A DNA stretch of 64,000 nucleotides from the NCBI RefSeq assembly GCF_003148625.1, contig NZ_QGGO01000003.1, positions 1 through 64,000 of the forward strand, written 5' to 3'. The notes below the pieces were generated by a model, which ran no database searches, had not been told where the DNA came from, and worked only from the letters and a program-made list of their open reading frames with translations. Shown one piece after another: positions 1-8,686 of the stretch. Source of the DNA: Arcicella aurantiaca. Lineage in GTDB: Bacteria > Bacteroidota > Bacteroidia > Cytophagales > Spirosomataceae. The translations under genes and the position numbers were made by a program. Numbering within the stretch: position 1 is the first letter of the stretch; every line of letters starts with the position of its first letter.

Positions 1-255
1 TTTAATAGGAATTAAAGCTAACAATAACTGAGCAATTATGTCAAAATCAATGGAAAATTCAGTAAAAAAACGCTGAATCCTGCGAAGATTTGTACACGTT
101 TCTCGGTTGTTAAGGGTTACCGCATTTTTACTGTAACTAATGTTTCTGTTACGAATTAGAGAAACAATAAATAAATTAAGAAACTTTAAACGGGCTTTAT
201 GCCACGGTAAATAGTTTTGTAATTGTAAATCAATGGTTGTATTTTTATCCTCCAT
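1..255 (-). CDS. IS transposase, N-terminal fragment (runs off the window)
   Basis: The minus strand is open from an ATG at 253-255 to base 1 without a stop, giving 85 codons of a protein that continues beyond the left edge. The segment reads LQNYLPWHKARLKFLNLF, then SLIRNRNISYSKNAVTLNN, then a basic LRRIQRFFTEF stretch. This resembles the N-terminal region of IS4-type transposases common in Bacteroidota. The catalytic DDE core would lie outside the window. The gene points away from the truncated PorU2-like gene that starts 7 bases away on the other strand. The likeliest reading is an IS inserted into that gene, but the exact IS end cannot be fixed because the other terminus is not visible. 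Confidence 0.6.
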   Translation of the reverse strand, partial: MEDKNTTIDLQLQNYLPWHKARLKFLNLFIVSLIRNRNISYSKNAVTLNNRETCTNLRRIQRFFTEFSIDFDIIAQLLLALIPIK

Positions 256-261
256 GAGCCA

Positions 262-3200
262 GTGCAATCTGTTTTATGTGTCTTGGTAAACCCATATTAC
301 AAATTGCTTGGCTCTTTTCAAAGTTTTGACATATACTCAGATATTTCAGACAAAAATAATATTCAAAAGATTGATTATCTTCAAAAAGAAAATAGCGTTG
401 AAGGTATCGTTTCGGGTACTCAAATTTTAGCCACTAATCAGTTCAAAAAGGTCATTTCTATTGAATTTGCTAATTTCAGAGACATCACAAATACAAAAGT
501 CAATTATCTGATAGTCAATCACAAATCATTATCAAAAACAGTAAAAGAATATACTTCTTATCGTGCTTCGGCACAAGGTGGAAAATATGATACGTTGAGT
601 GTAGAGATTGATTTATTGTATGATTTATTTACTTATGGCGACAAAAATCCACTGGCAATCAAACGTTTTTTGAATTATATGATGCGTAATTCAAAACCGC
701 AATTTGTCTTTTTGATTGGCACATCAAGCTATCCGCAAAAAGCCAGAAAAAGTGTAACAGATTATCAAATTGATTTAGTACCAAACGTTGGTTTTCCAAG
801 TGCTGATGTACCTTTTGTGATGGGATTAAATGGTACAGAATCTAATTTTATGAGTCTTGGAATTGGGCGTTTAGCAACTAATAATCCACAAACCGTTTTA
901 GATTATTTAAAGAAAGTAAAAGAACATGAATCTTCTCCAATGAATGCACTTTGGCGTAAAAAATCGCTAAAAATGTCGGGTGGAAGAACGCCTTATGAAA
1001 TCAATATTTTTAAAGAATATGTGAACGATTTTAAGCAGATTTATGAAGCAGGATTTTTGGGCGGAAAGGTAGATTTATTGGCTAAAAAAACAGATAATCC
1101 TGTGGAGTTTATCAACGTAACTGAGCGTGTAAACGAAGGCGTAGGCATGATTACATTATTCGGACACGCTTCTTCGGGGCAGGCAGATATGGACATTGGT
1201 TATTGCTCAAACGAACTTTTAGGCTATAAAAATAAAGGGAAATACCCCTTCGTTTTGGTGAATGGTTGCGATGCAGGTGATATTTTTGGCACTCGTTTAT
1301 CCTTCGGAACAGACTGGATAAACACGCCCGATAAGGGTGCAATTTTATTCTTAGCACATTCCAATTTGGGTTATCCATCAGTTTTGAAAACGTATTCTGA
1401 CGAAATTTATCACACTCTTTTTGTGGATTCTCTATTGGCTGATAAACCTTTTGGAACGGTCATGCGTGAAAGTGTAAATCGTTATTTGAAGAAATACCCT
1501 AACAGCATTTATGAATTAGCCAATGCCCAACAAATGACCCTTCAAGGCGACCCCGCAGTGGCACTTTTCCCAACACAAAACCCTGATTATGAAATAAATA
1601 ACGCATCAATTTTCTTGAAGAATGTAGATGTAAATTCACCTCTCAATAGCAAGGCAGACTCGCTGAAAGTTGGCATTGTGATTAGTAATTTAGGTCGAAT
1701 TTCTACCCCAAAATTTAATTTAAAACTGAATCGAATTTATACAAATGGTATCATGGACAGTTTTGAAAAACTCAATATCAATCCTATTAATTTTCAAGAT
1801 ACAGTTTATTTGAATATTAAAAATGATAAGAGTTTGGGCATTGGTAACAATCGTTTTGAAGTAAGATTAGACCCTGATAATCAAATCATTGAAACGAATA
1901 AAAGCAATAATTTAGGCATTTTAGAATACAATTTTCCCAGTGTCAACATAAGCGTTTTATCGCCTCGTGAGTTTTCTGTTGTCAATCAAAAAGAGGTGAA
2001 TTTCATTTTGCAAATTCCACACAATAATAATTTATCCGTGATTGTTGAATTGGATAGTTCTAAGAAATTTACTTCCAATTTTAAGAAAAAATTTACAGGA
2101 TTAGCAACTTCTTTACTTTATTGGAAAGCCGATTTATTAGAAAAAGATAGCGTAGTGTATTATGTTCGCACTAAGTTTACCAACGAAAATACTTGGACAG
2201 AAAGTTCATTTATTTATATCAAAAATGGTTTAGAAGGTTTTGCACAAAGTAGTATTCCACAGTTGATAAATACCACAACGGACAATCAAATTTTATTAGA
2301 AGAATCAGGTTGGAAATTTCCATCGTCATCATTAAAAATTTCTGCTAAAATTTATGGTGGAAATAGTGGATTTTTTCGCCCACATTTAGCTAATTATTTG
2401 ATTATTAACGACAAACAATTGATAGGTAATGGCGTTTGCTATCCGTGGAACAACCTCAACGCCGTTGCATTCAACCATACTTTAAAACCATATTCAGTCA
2501 TTTCATCTTTGGTTTGTGGCAATTCGCCATACTCCGTAAATTATCTTTCTACCGATGCAAAATCAACAGATTTAAGTGATTATCTAAACGCCACCGACAC
2601 AGGAAATTACGTCATGCTTTGGAACTCAGGCTATTTATATTACGATAATTTTGCGTTTGAAAACCTCCAAAAATTACAAGAAATAGGCGTTGATTCTGCT
2701 AAAATTCAGCGACTTAGTAAGGCTAACGGTTCACCATTTTTAGTGATTGGTCGGAAAGGAGCAAAAAAAGCTTTATTAGGATTATTCCCAGATTTTGACA
2801 AAAATCCGTCGGGAGAAATCTTGACTTTGAATAATTACGAAATCAAAGACCAATTTAATGAAGGCACAATTACGTCGCCACTTATTGGACCTGCATCAGA
2901 ATGGGGAGATATTTCGCTACAAATTCAAAAAGATAAAAATCAAACCTTTTTGTATGACATCGTGGGAGTAAATTTTCAAGGAAAAGAAACCATTTTGCAG
3001 AAAAATATTTCATATAATTCTCTAAAAATCAATCAAATAGATGCTAATAAATTCCCATTTCTAAAATTAAAACTTACCCTAAAAACAAATGAAGAGTTTG
3101 GAAAATCTCCACAATTAAAATCTTGGATGGTGACTTACAAAGGCGTTCCCGAAGGAATTATTGACGTTCAGAAATCTTCAAAAATTAGCGATAAACAAGA

Positions 3201-4152
3201 ATATGAAAATTTTGTAACCGATGTTTGGTTTAAGAATATTTCAGACAAATCTTTTAAAGATTCTATTACGATAAGACAAATTTTATCAAATCGTTCATTA
3301 GGAAAAACACAAAGTAAACTATTCAAAATCAGAGCATTAAACGCTTTGGATTCTATGAAGGTTAGCGTTCCAATTCAAACGGAAGGGCTTATTGGGGATA
3401 ATACTTTGAGTTTAGTTTTTAATCCACAAATGCAACCCGAACAATTGTATAATAACAATTCAATCGACTATCATTTCAAGGTAATTCCTGATAAAATCAA
3501 CCCAATTCTGAGCGTAACTTTCGACGGTCGGCAGATTCAGAATAATGAAATAGTTTCGGCAAAACCATTGATTCAAATTAACCTAAAAGACGAAAATTTA
3601 TTCAGCATTAGAACGGATACAACGGGTTTAGAAATGTCTTTAAAATCGTGTAATACTTGTTCTTTCAAACGAATTTATTTTAGTAATTCGGATATTTCTT
3701 GGAAGGCAAACCTTTCAATTAACAAATTCATTATCAATTATTTACCACAAAATTTAAAAGAAGACACGCTAACATTACAAGTGCAAGGACGAGATTTAGC
3801 AGGGAATTTATCGGGCAATCAGCCTTATCAAATTTCATTTAGAATTATTCAGAAAAACGAGTTGAAATCTTGGTTGGTTTATCCAAATCCGTTTGAGTTT
3901 TTCACTAAATTTTCATTCACATTAACAGGTTCAGAAATCCCGACTCATTACCGTATAGAAATTTACGATGAACAAGGCAGATTTATAAAAACACTCAATT
4001 TGGTAAGCCAACCTTTACATATTGGCATCAATGAATTTATTTGGGACGGGACTGATTCAACAGGAAAAAATCTTCCATCAGGAACGTATATTTATCGATT
4101 AAACGTAAATGATATAAACCCAAATAGCGGAAAAATAGTGATTTTGAGATAA
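262..4152 (+). CDS. PorU2-like C25 cysteine peptidase of the type IX secretion system, 5'-truncated
   Basis: Gingipain-family (C25) cysteine peptidase of the kind annotated as the putative type IX secretion sortase PorU2. The C25 domain spans about residues 80-440. The catalytic pair is visible as His302 (LFGHASSG) and Cys336 (VNGCDAGD), 34 residues apart as in gingipains. Long beta-sandwich regions follow, and the C-terminus (about 1210-1296) is FlgD-like (EIYDEQGRFIKTL, WDGTDSTGKNLPSGTYIYRL) with a YPNPF motif typical of T9SS sorting tails. The first codon is a GTG with no good leader and there is no signal peptide. Several hundred N-terminal residues usual in this family are missing, and an IS transposase starts 7 bases upstream on the other strand. 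The reading frame is therefore probably a disrupted remnant, although its catalytic domain is intact. Confidence 0.75.
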   Translation: MQSVLCVLVNPYYKLLGSFQSFDIYSDISDKNNIQKIDYLQKENSVEGIVSGTQILATNQFKKVISIEFANFRDITNTKVNYLIVNHKSLSKTVKEYTSYRASAQGGKYDTLSVEIDLLYDLFTYGDKNPLAIKRFLNYMMRNSKPQFVFLIGTSSYPQKARKSVTDYQIDLVPNVGFPSADVPFVMGLNGTESNFMSLGIGRLATNNPQTVLDYLKKVKEHESSPMNALWRKKSLKMSGGRTPYEINIFKEYVNDFKQIYEAGFLGGKVDLLAKKTDNPVEFINVTERVNEGVGMITLFGHASSGQADMDIGYCSNELLGYKNKGKYPFVLVNGCDAGDIFGTRLSFGTDWINTPDKGAILFLAHSNLGYPSVLKTYSDEIYHTLFVDSLLADKPFGTVMRESVNRYLKKYPNSIYELANAQQMTLQGDPAVALFPTQNPDYEINNASIFLKNVDVNSPLNSKADSLKVGIVISNLGRISTPKFNLKLNRIYTNGIMDSFEKLNINPINFQDTVYLNIKNDKSLGIGNNRFEVRLDPDNQIIETNKSNNLGILEYNFPSVNISVLSPREFSVVNQKEVNFILQIPHNNNLSVIVELDSSKKFTSNFKKKFTGLATSLLYWKADLLEKDSVVYYVRTKFTNENTWTESSFIYIKNGLEGFAQSSIPQLINTTTDNQILLEESGWKFPSSSLKISAKIYGGNSGFFRPHLANYLIINDKQLIGNGVCYPWNNLNAVAFNHTLKPYSVISSLVCGNSPYSVNYLSTDAKSTDLSDYLNATDTGNYVMLWNSGYLYYDNFAFENLQKLQEIGVDSAKIQRLSKANGSPFLVIGRKGAKKALLGLFPDFDKNPSGEILTLNNYEIKDQFNEGTITSPLIGPASEWGDISLQIQKDKNQTFLYDIVGVNFQGKETILQKNISYNSLKINQIDANKFPFLKLKLTLKTNEEFGKSPQLKSWMVTYKGVPEGIIDVQKSSKISDKQEYENFVTDVWFKNISDKSFKDSITIRQILSNRSLGKTQSKLFKIRALNALDSMKVSVPIQTEGLIGDNTLSLVFNPQMQPEQLYNNNSIDYHFKVIPDKINPILSVTFDGRQIQNNEIVSAKPLIQINLKDENLFSIRTDTTGLEMSLKSCNTCSFKRIYFSNSDISWKANLSINKFIINYLPQNLKEDTLTLQVQGRDLAGNLSGNQPYQISFRIIQKNELKSWLVYPNPFEFFTKFSFTLTGSEIPTHYRIEIYDEQGRFIKTLNLVSQPLHIGINEFIWDGTDSTGKNLPSGTYIYRLNVNDINPNSGKIVILR

Positions 4153-4236
4153 GTCAGATAAGTTAAAATAAATGACGTTTTTCAACGTTTCAGATAAAAG
4201 CATACATTCAAATTGTCCTCTATTTCAACACTTTAC

Positions 4237-5088
4237 ATGAAAAATCATCTACTCTTCGCACTCATTATTTTTGTTCTATTCGGTTATGAAACCTTAGCAC
4301 AAAACTACATTTTTACACCAATGGCTCTTAATCCTGCCTCAACAGGGAGTTCTGACAATCTAAGAATTAGTACAAATTATGGACTCGTAAAAGGCTATCA
4401 AAATACCTTTTTATTTACTGCTGATGCTCCTGTAACCAAAAACGGTAAACTTGCACTTGGCTTACAAGCTAATGTGTACGCCAGTGATGAAAGGCAAAAT
4501 TCCTTTGATGAACAAAAATATTTTGTGGGAAGTATTGCTTACCGAATAAAAATAAAAGGTGATAACTATTTGGCACTTGGTGTACAAGGAATGGATATTT
4601 ACAATAAAACGAATGGCGACTACACTCCAAATAGTAAAATCAATAAAACATTGCGAATGGGAATTGGATCTAATTTCTATGGAAAAAGAGGAGAAATCGG
4701 CATTTCAATTCCTTATTTTCATGAAGATTCAAGTCCTTTTAATATTCATGGGAATTTTGTTTCAGATGATTTAGGGAAAAATTCACACCTAAAGATTTCA
4801 GCAGTTTTATATCGTCCTTATCAAATATATTATGGACAAAGCAACCAACAATCAACCTTTCTTGATTTAGGCACAACGTTATATTTGAAGAATTTAGGGA
4901 TTGGAATTTGGGCAAATAGAATTTCGCAAGGCTCTCTATTTTCAACTTTTGCCGTTGACTACTCATTTAAAGATAATCTTAAATTGGGTTTGTACTTTAC
5001 TCCTAAAACACCTTATGAGGTCATCCAAATTCATGCGAAATACGATTTAAAGATTTATAACAGAGAAATTAAACGAAGATATTTTTAA
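4237..5088 (+). CDS. PorP/SprF-family type IX secretion membrane protein
   Basis: Outer-membrane beta-barrel of the PorP/SprF family, whose members accompany T9SS cargo or gliding components. I place the start at ATG 4237 and not at the in-frame TTG 4213, because the protein then begins with a clean signal peptide (MKNHLLFALIIFVLF, cleavage after LAQ). The mature N-terminus carries the family hallmark NYIFTPMALNPASTGSSDN (typically 'xPxxxNPAxaG'). The rest is alternating strands with glycine and aromatic residues. At 283 residues it is about normal for the family. It lies 84 bases after the PorU2-like gene on the same strand, and the two are probably functionally linked, as such pairs usually are. 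Confidence 0.85.
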   Translation: MKNHLLFALIIFVLFGYETLAQNYIFTPMALNPASTGSSDNLRISTNYGLVKGYQNTFLFTADAPVTKNGKLALGLQANVYASDERQNSFDEQKYFVGSIAYRIKIKGDNYLALGVQGMDIYNKTNGDYTPNSKINKTLRMGIGSNFYGKRGEIGISIPYFHEDSSPFNIHGNFVSDDLGKNSHLKISAVLYRPYQIYYGQSNQQSTFLDLGTTLYLKNLGIGIWANRISQGSLFSTFAVDYSFKDNLKLGLYFTPKTPYEVIQIHAKYDLKIYNREIKRRYF

Positions 5089-5228
5089 GACATCTCAAAA
5101 AAAATAAAACAACCCAATAATTTATTTTTTTCAGTCATAAGAAATTCGGTATTTTACGTTAATCAATAAAATACAATTTATGATTACTCAATTTTTTATC
5201 AATTGGTAGTCACAACAATGAATACTCT

Positions 5229-6425
5229 ATGATTTTAACCGTTGATATTTACAGTCGCAACACTTGGTGGAAAATTGCTTTTTTGGTCTTTTGTGTACTT
5301 GTGGGAGCCGCCTCTTTGTACATTACTGATAAATTGGTGAGCAAATTGGAAGAACGTGAAAAACAGCAAATTGAGTTGTACGCAGAGTCGTTTAAATACA
5401 CCATGACAAGCGACCCCAACCAAGACGTAAATTTTTTCTTTGATAAATTTAAGCAAGCCAATGAGAATAATACCATTCCTGTGATTTTGAAAAACGGAAC
5501 GGGTTATCTTGAATCTAACAATATTGAAATCCCGAAAGAGCTTTCATCTAAAGAAAAACAAGAATTCTTGAAAGAAAAATTAGATGAAATTATGAGAGAT
5601 GATAACGTTCCTATTGAGTTGGACATGGATTTTCATAAAGAATATATTTATTATGGGAATTCTCAACTGCTCAATATTTTAAGATACTACCCTCTTTTTC
5701 AACTACTTATTGTCTTAATATTCGGTTTTGCAGCCTATTTATTTTTTGATGCTTCGAGGCGTTCGGAGCAGAACCGTGTTTGGGTAGGTTTGGCAAAAGA
5801 AACTGCTCACCAATTAGGAACGCCATTGTCTTCACTGACGGCTTGGGTAGAATATTTCAAAACCGACCCAAGTTTTGACCCTGAAATTGTCAAAGAAATT
5901 GAAAAAGATGTTCAACGATTGGACGTTATTACCACTCGTTTCTCAAATATCGGTTCAGTTCCTGTCTTGAAAGACGAAAATGTGGTAGAAACCATCGAAA
6001 CATTTATGTCTTATTTACAGAAAAGAATCTCAACAAAAGTATCCTTTACCCTTGATAATCAGCTGCAAAGCCATACAACTATTAAACTAAATCGTTATTT
6101 ATTTGAATGGGTGATTGAAAATATCTGTAAAAATGCCGTTGATGCAATGGAAGGTGTTGGAGCTTTAACGGTTGTACTAAAAGAATTGAAAAATAACCAA
6201 ATTGCCATTGATATTACCGACACAGGCAAAGGCATTGCCAAAAAGAATTTAAGTAAGGTATTTAATCCCGGATTTAGCACCAAAAAACGGGGTTGGGGCT
6301 TAGGCTTAACACTTGCCAAACGTATTATTGAAAACTATCACGCAGGTAAATTATTTGTCAAACATTCAGAAGTGAACAAAGGAACAACATTCAGGATTTT
6401 GTTGGGAAGTGGTGAGACTGAATAA
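5229..6425 (+). CDS. sensor histidine kinase
   Basis: Membrane histidine kinase of 398 residues. One transmembrane helix lies at about residues 14-34 and a second at about 150-172, enclosing a sensor domain of roughly 115 residues. The H-box is KETAHQLGTPLSSL with His194 as the predicted phosphoacceptor. The usual Glu after the His is Gln, a variant common in Bacteroidota kinases. The ATPase part shows N-box ENICKNAVDAMEG, G1 DITDTGKGIA and F/G2 GFSTKKRGWGLGLTLAKRII. No response regulator is adjacent, so it is an orphan kinase by position. The ATG at 5229 overlaps a tiny upstream reading frame (ATG at 5218, four codons, ending in TGA at 5230-5232), which may or may not matter for translation. 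Confidence 0.85.
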   Translation: MILTVDIYSRNTWWKIAFLVFCVLVGAASLYITDKLVSKLEEREKQQIELYAESFKYTMTSDPNQDVNFFFDKFKQANENNTIPVILKNGTGYLESNNIEIPKELSSKEKQEFLKEKLDEIMRDDNVPIELDMDFHKEYIYYGNSQLLNILRYYPLFQLLIVLIFGFAAYLFFDASRRSEQNRVWVGLAKETAHQLGTPLSSLTAWVEYFKTDPSFDPEIVKEIEKDVQRLDVITTRFSNIGSVPVLKDENVVETIETFMSYLQKRISTKVSFTLDNQLQSHTTIKLNRYLFEWVIENICKNAVDAMEGVGALTVVLKELKNNQIAIDITDTGKGIAKKNLSKVFNPGFSTKKRGWGLGLTLAKRIIENYHAGKLFVKHSEVNKGTTFRILLGSGETE

Positions 6426-6431
6426 AAACCG

Positions 6432-6439
6432 TAACTTTG
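6432..6439 (+). promoter_or_regulatory. candidate -7 box TAACTTTG upstream of the glycosyltransferase gene
   Basis: TAACTTTG matches the Bacteroidota -7 consensus TAnnTTTG and lies 22 bases before the ATG at 6462. No TTG stands at the expected upstream distance, so the call rests on one box only. Confidence 0.35.
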
Positions 6440-6461
6440 TACGACCATATCAAATAATCAA

Positions 6462-7964
6462 ATGACCAAATATTTAGAAACACTCAATCTTAAAAAAATC
6501 TTATTACTCGGATTGTTTTTTAGATTATTAGCCATTATTTTTTCTAAAGGATACGCCTTTACAGACGACCATTTTGAAGTAATCGAAATCACTCAAAACC
6601 TATTAGATGGCTTAGAAACGCCATTTCCGAATTTTCCAAAAGGTACTATTTATCTCTTCAGTTTAGTTTATCCCGGCGTTCATTATGTGATATTTGGTTT
6701 ATGCGAATTCATGGGAATGTACAATCCAGAAGTTAAAATGTTTGTGGGGCGTTTAGTACACGGATTGTTCTCATTATTAACCATTTATTACGGTTACAAA
6801 ATCACGGAACGCCTGAGCAATCGTGTAAATGACGCCAAAATTGTAGGACTTTTATTAGCTATTTTCTGGGTTTTTCCGTTCTTATCTGTTCGTAATTTAC
6901 GTGAACTTGCCTGCGTTCCTCCGCTTTTGATTGGTTGTTATTATGCTCTTGAAAAAAACGTAACTACAAAACATATTTTATGGTCGGCGTGGTGGTTTAC
7001 CATTGCTTTTGTGTTTCGCTATCAGATTGTTTTTATTCCTTTTGTAATTGGTCTCAATTGGCTTTTGAGCAAGCAGAATTGGAAAAAAGCTGTCATTTTT
7101 GGAATTTTGATGAGTGTGTTTTTCATGCTCACACAAGGAGTTTTAGATTATTTTTATTGGGGAAATCCATTTGCATCCATTCAAGCATATATCGAATATA
7201 ATAGTAATTCTACCAATATTTCAATGTACCCAAATGGACCTTGGCATCGTTATATTGGTACAGTTGCGGGTTTATTTTTAGCATTTCCATTCCTTTTATT
7301 ATTGGCAGGATATTTCAAAACGGCTACACAAGGCGGTTATCGAGCAGTATTCTTTTGGGCTTCATTGTTCTTTTTTGCTTTTCATTCCTATTATGCCAAT
7401 AAGCAAGAACGTTTTATTATGCCTTTTTTGCCTTATTTTATCATTTTAGGAACAATCGGTTTTAGAGATTTATACGAACAATTTAGGGAGAAAAAATGGC
7501 TTCAAGGGTTTACCAAATTTGCCGTAATTTGGGGTGTAGTTTTGAATACCATTTTGCTTTGTGTTCTGTCGGTCACTTACACAAAACGGTCAAGAGTTGA
7601 AAGTATGAATTACCTTCGAGAGAAAGGCGATTTGAAAAACTTTGTCTTGCAGAATTATGAATTTTCTCAACCTGAAGCTCCTTTTTACCTACAAAAACGT
7701 TACGATTATTATACAGTAGATACCCACGAAAAAATGGCGGATTTGCCTAATCAGTTGAAATTAGGGGCAAAAACTAAACCAAATTATATTATTTTAGTTG
7801 GAAATTCTGACTTAGAAAAACGTGTAGCAGAGATGAAAGCGGTGTTCCCAACGATGGAACATGAAGTAGATATTGAGCCAAGTTTGGTCGATAATATTGC
7901 TTATTTACTCAATCCGTCGCATAATCATAATGAGACGTTTTATCTTTATAAGATTAGGAATTAG
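6462..7964 (+). CDS. polytopic mannosyltransferase-like glycosyltransferase (GT22/ALG9-like)
   Basis: Polytopic membrane protein of 500 residues with about nine or more hydrophobic segments, beginning with an N-terminal helix (KKILLLGLFFRLLAIIF). After the first helix comes a lumen-facing acidic motif (YAFTDDHFEVIE) at the place where GT-C glycosyltransferases carry their catalytic Asp pair. A later FRYQIVFIPF segment resembles the conserved FRFQ-type motif of the ALG9/PIG-B family, which uses lipid-linked sugars such as dolichyl- or polyprenyl-phosphate mannose. The last 130 residues form a soluble tail. Fold class is reasonably sure; the sugar and acceptor are not known. The stop codon falls in the TTAGGAATTAGGAG words that begin the following repeat. 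Confidence 0.65.
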   Translation: MTKYLETLNLKKILLLGLFFRLLAIIFSKGYAFTDDHFEVIEITQNLLDGLETPFPNFPKGTIYLFSLVYPGVHYVIFGLCEFMGMYNPEVKMFVGRLVHGLFSLLTIYYGYKITERLSNRVNDAKIVGLLLAIFWVFPFLSVRNLRELACVPPLLIGCYYALEKNVTTKHILWSAWWFTIAFVFRYQIVFIPFVIGLNWLLSKQNWKKAVIFGILMSVFFMLTQGVLDYFYWGNPFASIQAYIEYNSNSTNISMYPNGPWHRYIGTVAGLFLAFPFLLLLAGYFKTATQGGYRAVFFWASLFFFAFHSYYANKQERFIMPFLPYFIILGTIGFRDLYEQFREKKWLQGFTKFAVIWGVVLNTILLCVLSVTYTKRSRVESMNYLREKGDLKNFVLQNYEFSQPEAPFYLQKRYDYYTVDTHEKMADLPNQLKLGAKTKPNYIILVGNSDLEKRVAEMKAVFPTMEHEVDIEPSLVDNIAYLLNPSHNHNETFYLYKIRN

Positions 7965-7972
7965 GAGTCAGG

Positions 7973-8040
7973 TTTTAGGTGTTAGTTTTTAGGGTTTAGG
8001 GATTTTCTAACACCTAAAACCCAAAAACTAACACCTAAAA
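7973..8040. repeat. TTTTAGG-type word-repeat palindrome between converging genes
   Basis: The 18-base arms at 7973-7990 and 8023-8040 (TTTTAGGTGTTAGTTTTT and its complement) are perfect inverted repeats. The centre holds more of the same words. It fills the gap between a plus-strand glycosyltransferase gene and a minus-strand gene and could act as a bidirectional terminator. Confidence 0.8.
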
Positions 8041-8042
8041 TA

Positions 8043-8444
8043 TCAATCCTCAGGAAAAGGAATATAAATAAAACTGGCGAAATCTTTATCCAACACAAAA
8101 AGACAACAAAATTCGTCTGGGTCTTTATAACTCGACTTAAAAACTTCAACATTCTCCTCTGCAATAATTTCTCTTTGCACAAACTCCTCCATCATTGAAG
8201 CATGATAATTCCATTGATTTTCATTCATTTCACCAATTCCGATTAATCGCTGACCAACAGCAACAGGAGTTTGCGAAACAGCAAAAACAGGATATTTAGA
8301 AAAACCTCTCGTTCTGATTTGATAAGATGCTTCCTTTAAAAACTCAGCCACTAAGGCAAAGTCAGTTGAAATAATGCCCAAATATTTACCATTCAAATCT
8401 GGTGAATTGGGAGCATTGGATATGGCTTGATAATCTTCTAACAT
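8043..8444 (-). CDS. conserved protein of unknown function (Cytophagales-type)
   Basis: A 133-residue soluble protein with no signal peptide or membrane segment. Visible pieces include LNGKYLGIISTDFALVAEFL, SYQIRTRGFSKYPVFAVS, WNYHASMMEEFVQREII and a C-terminal YKDPDEFCCLFVLDKDFASF segment ending FIYIPFPED. I recognise this as a family found in related Bacteroidota genomes, but no function is known to me. It looks like a small alpha/beta protein. The ATG at 8442-8444 is the only sensible start. It stands alone between two repeat elements, upstream of which alanine dehydrogenase is encoded on the same strand. Confidence 0.65.
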   Translation of the reverse strand: MLEDYQAISNAPNSPDLNGKYLGIISTDFALVAEFLKEASYQIRTRGFSKYPVFAVSQTPVAVGQRLIGIGEMNENQWNYHASMMEEFVQREIIAEENVEVFKSSYKDPDEFCCLFVLDKDFASFIYIPFPED

Positions 8445-8446
8445 AA

Positions 8447-8686
8447 TTTTAGGGGTTAGGATTTAGTAATTAAAATTTAACGGAACTATCAACTATTTGT
8501 CGCAGACAAATTTAGACCACAGATTGAACGGATTTTACAGATTTACACTGGGACGCACAGTCTGAGAAGCACAGTCAGAAAAATCAGTGAAAATCAGTAC
8601 AATCTGTTTCATCTGTGGTCTATCGTTTGTCTTATGACAAACCATTTATAGTTCCGAAATTTAATACCTAAATCCTAAAATCTTGC
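8447..8686. repeat. three-layer concentric palindrome (TTTAGG / GGAACTAT / CACAGATT words)
   Basis: Outer layer: TTTTAGG-GGTTAGGATTTAG words at 8447-8466 mirrored by CTAAATCCTAAAA at about 8669-8682. Middle layer: an AATTTAACGGAACTAT arm at about 8474-8489 mirrored by ATAGTTCCGAAATTTAA at 8648-8664. Inner layer: ACCACAGATTGAACGGATT at about 8517-8535 mirrored by AATCTGTTTCATCTGTGGT at about 8600-8618, flanked by TTTGTC/GACAAA words. The stop codon of the alanine dehydrogenase gene (8675-8677) lies in the outer layer. Confidence 0.7.
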
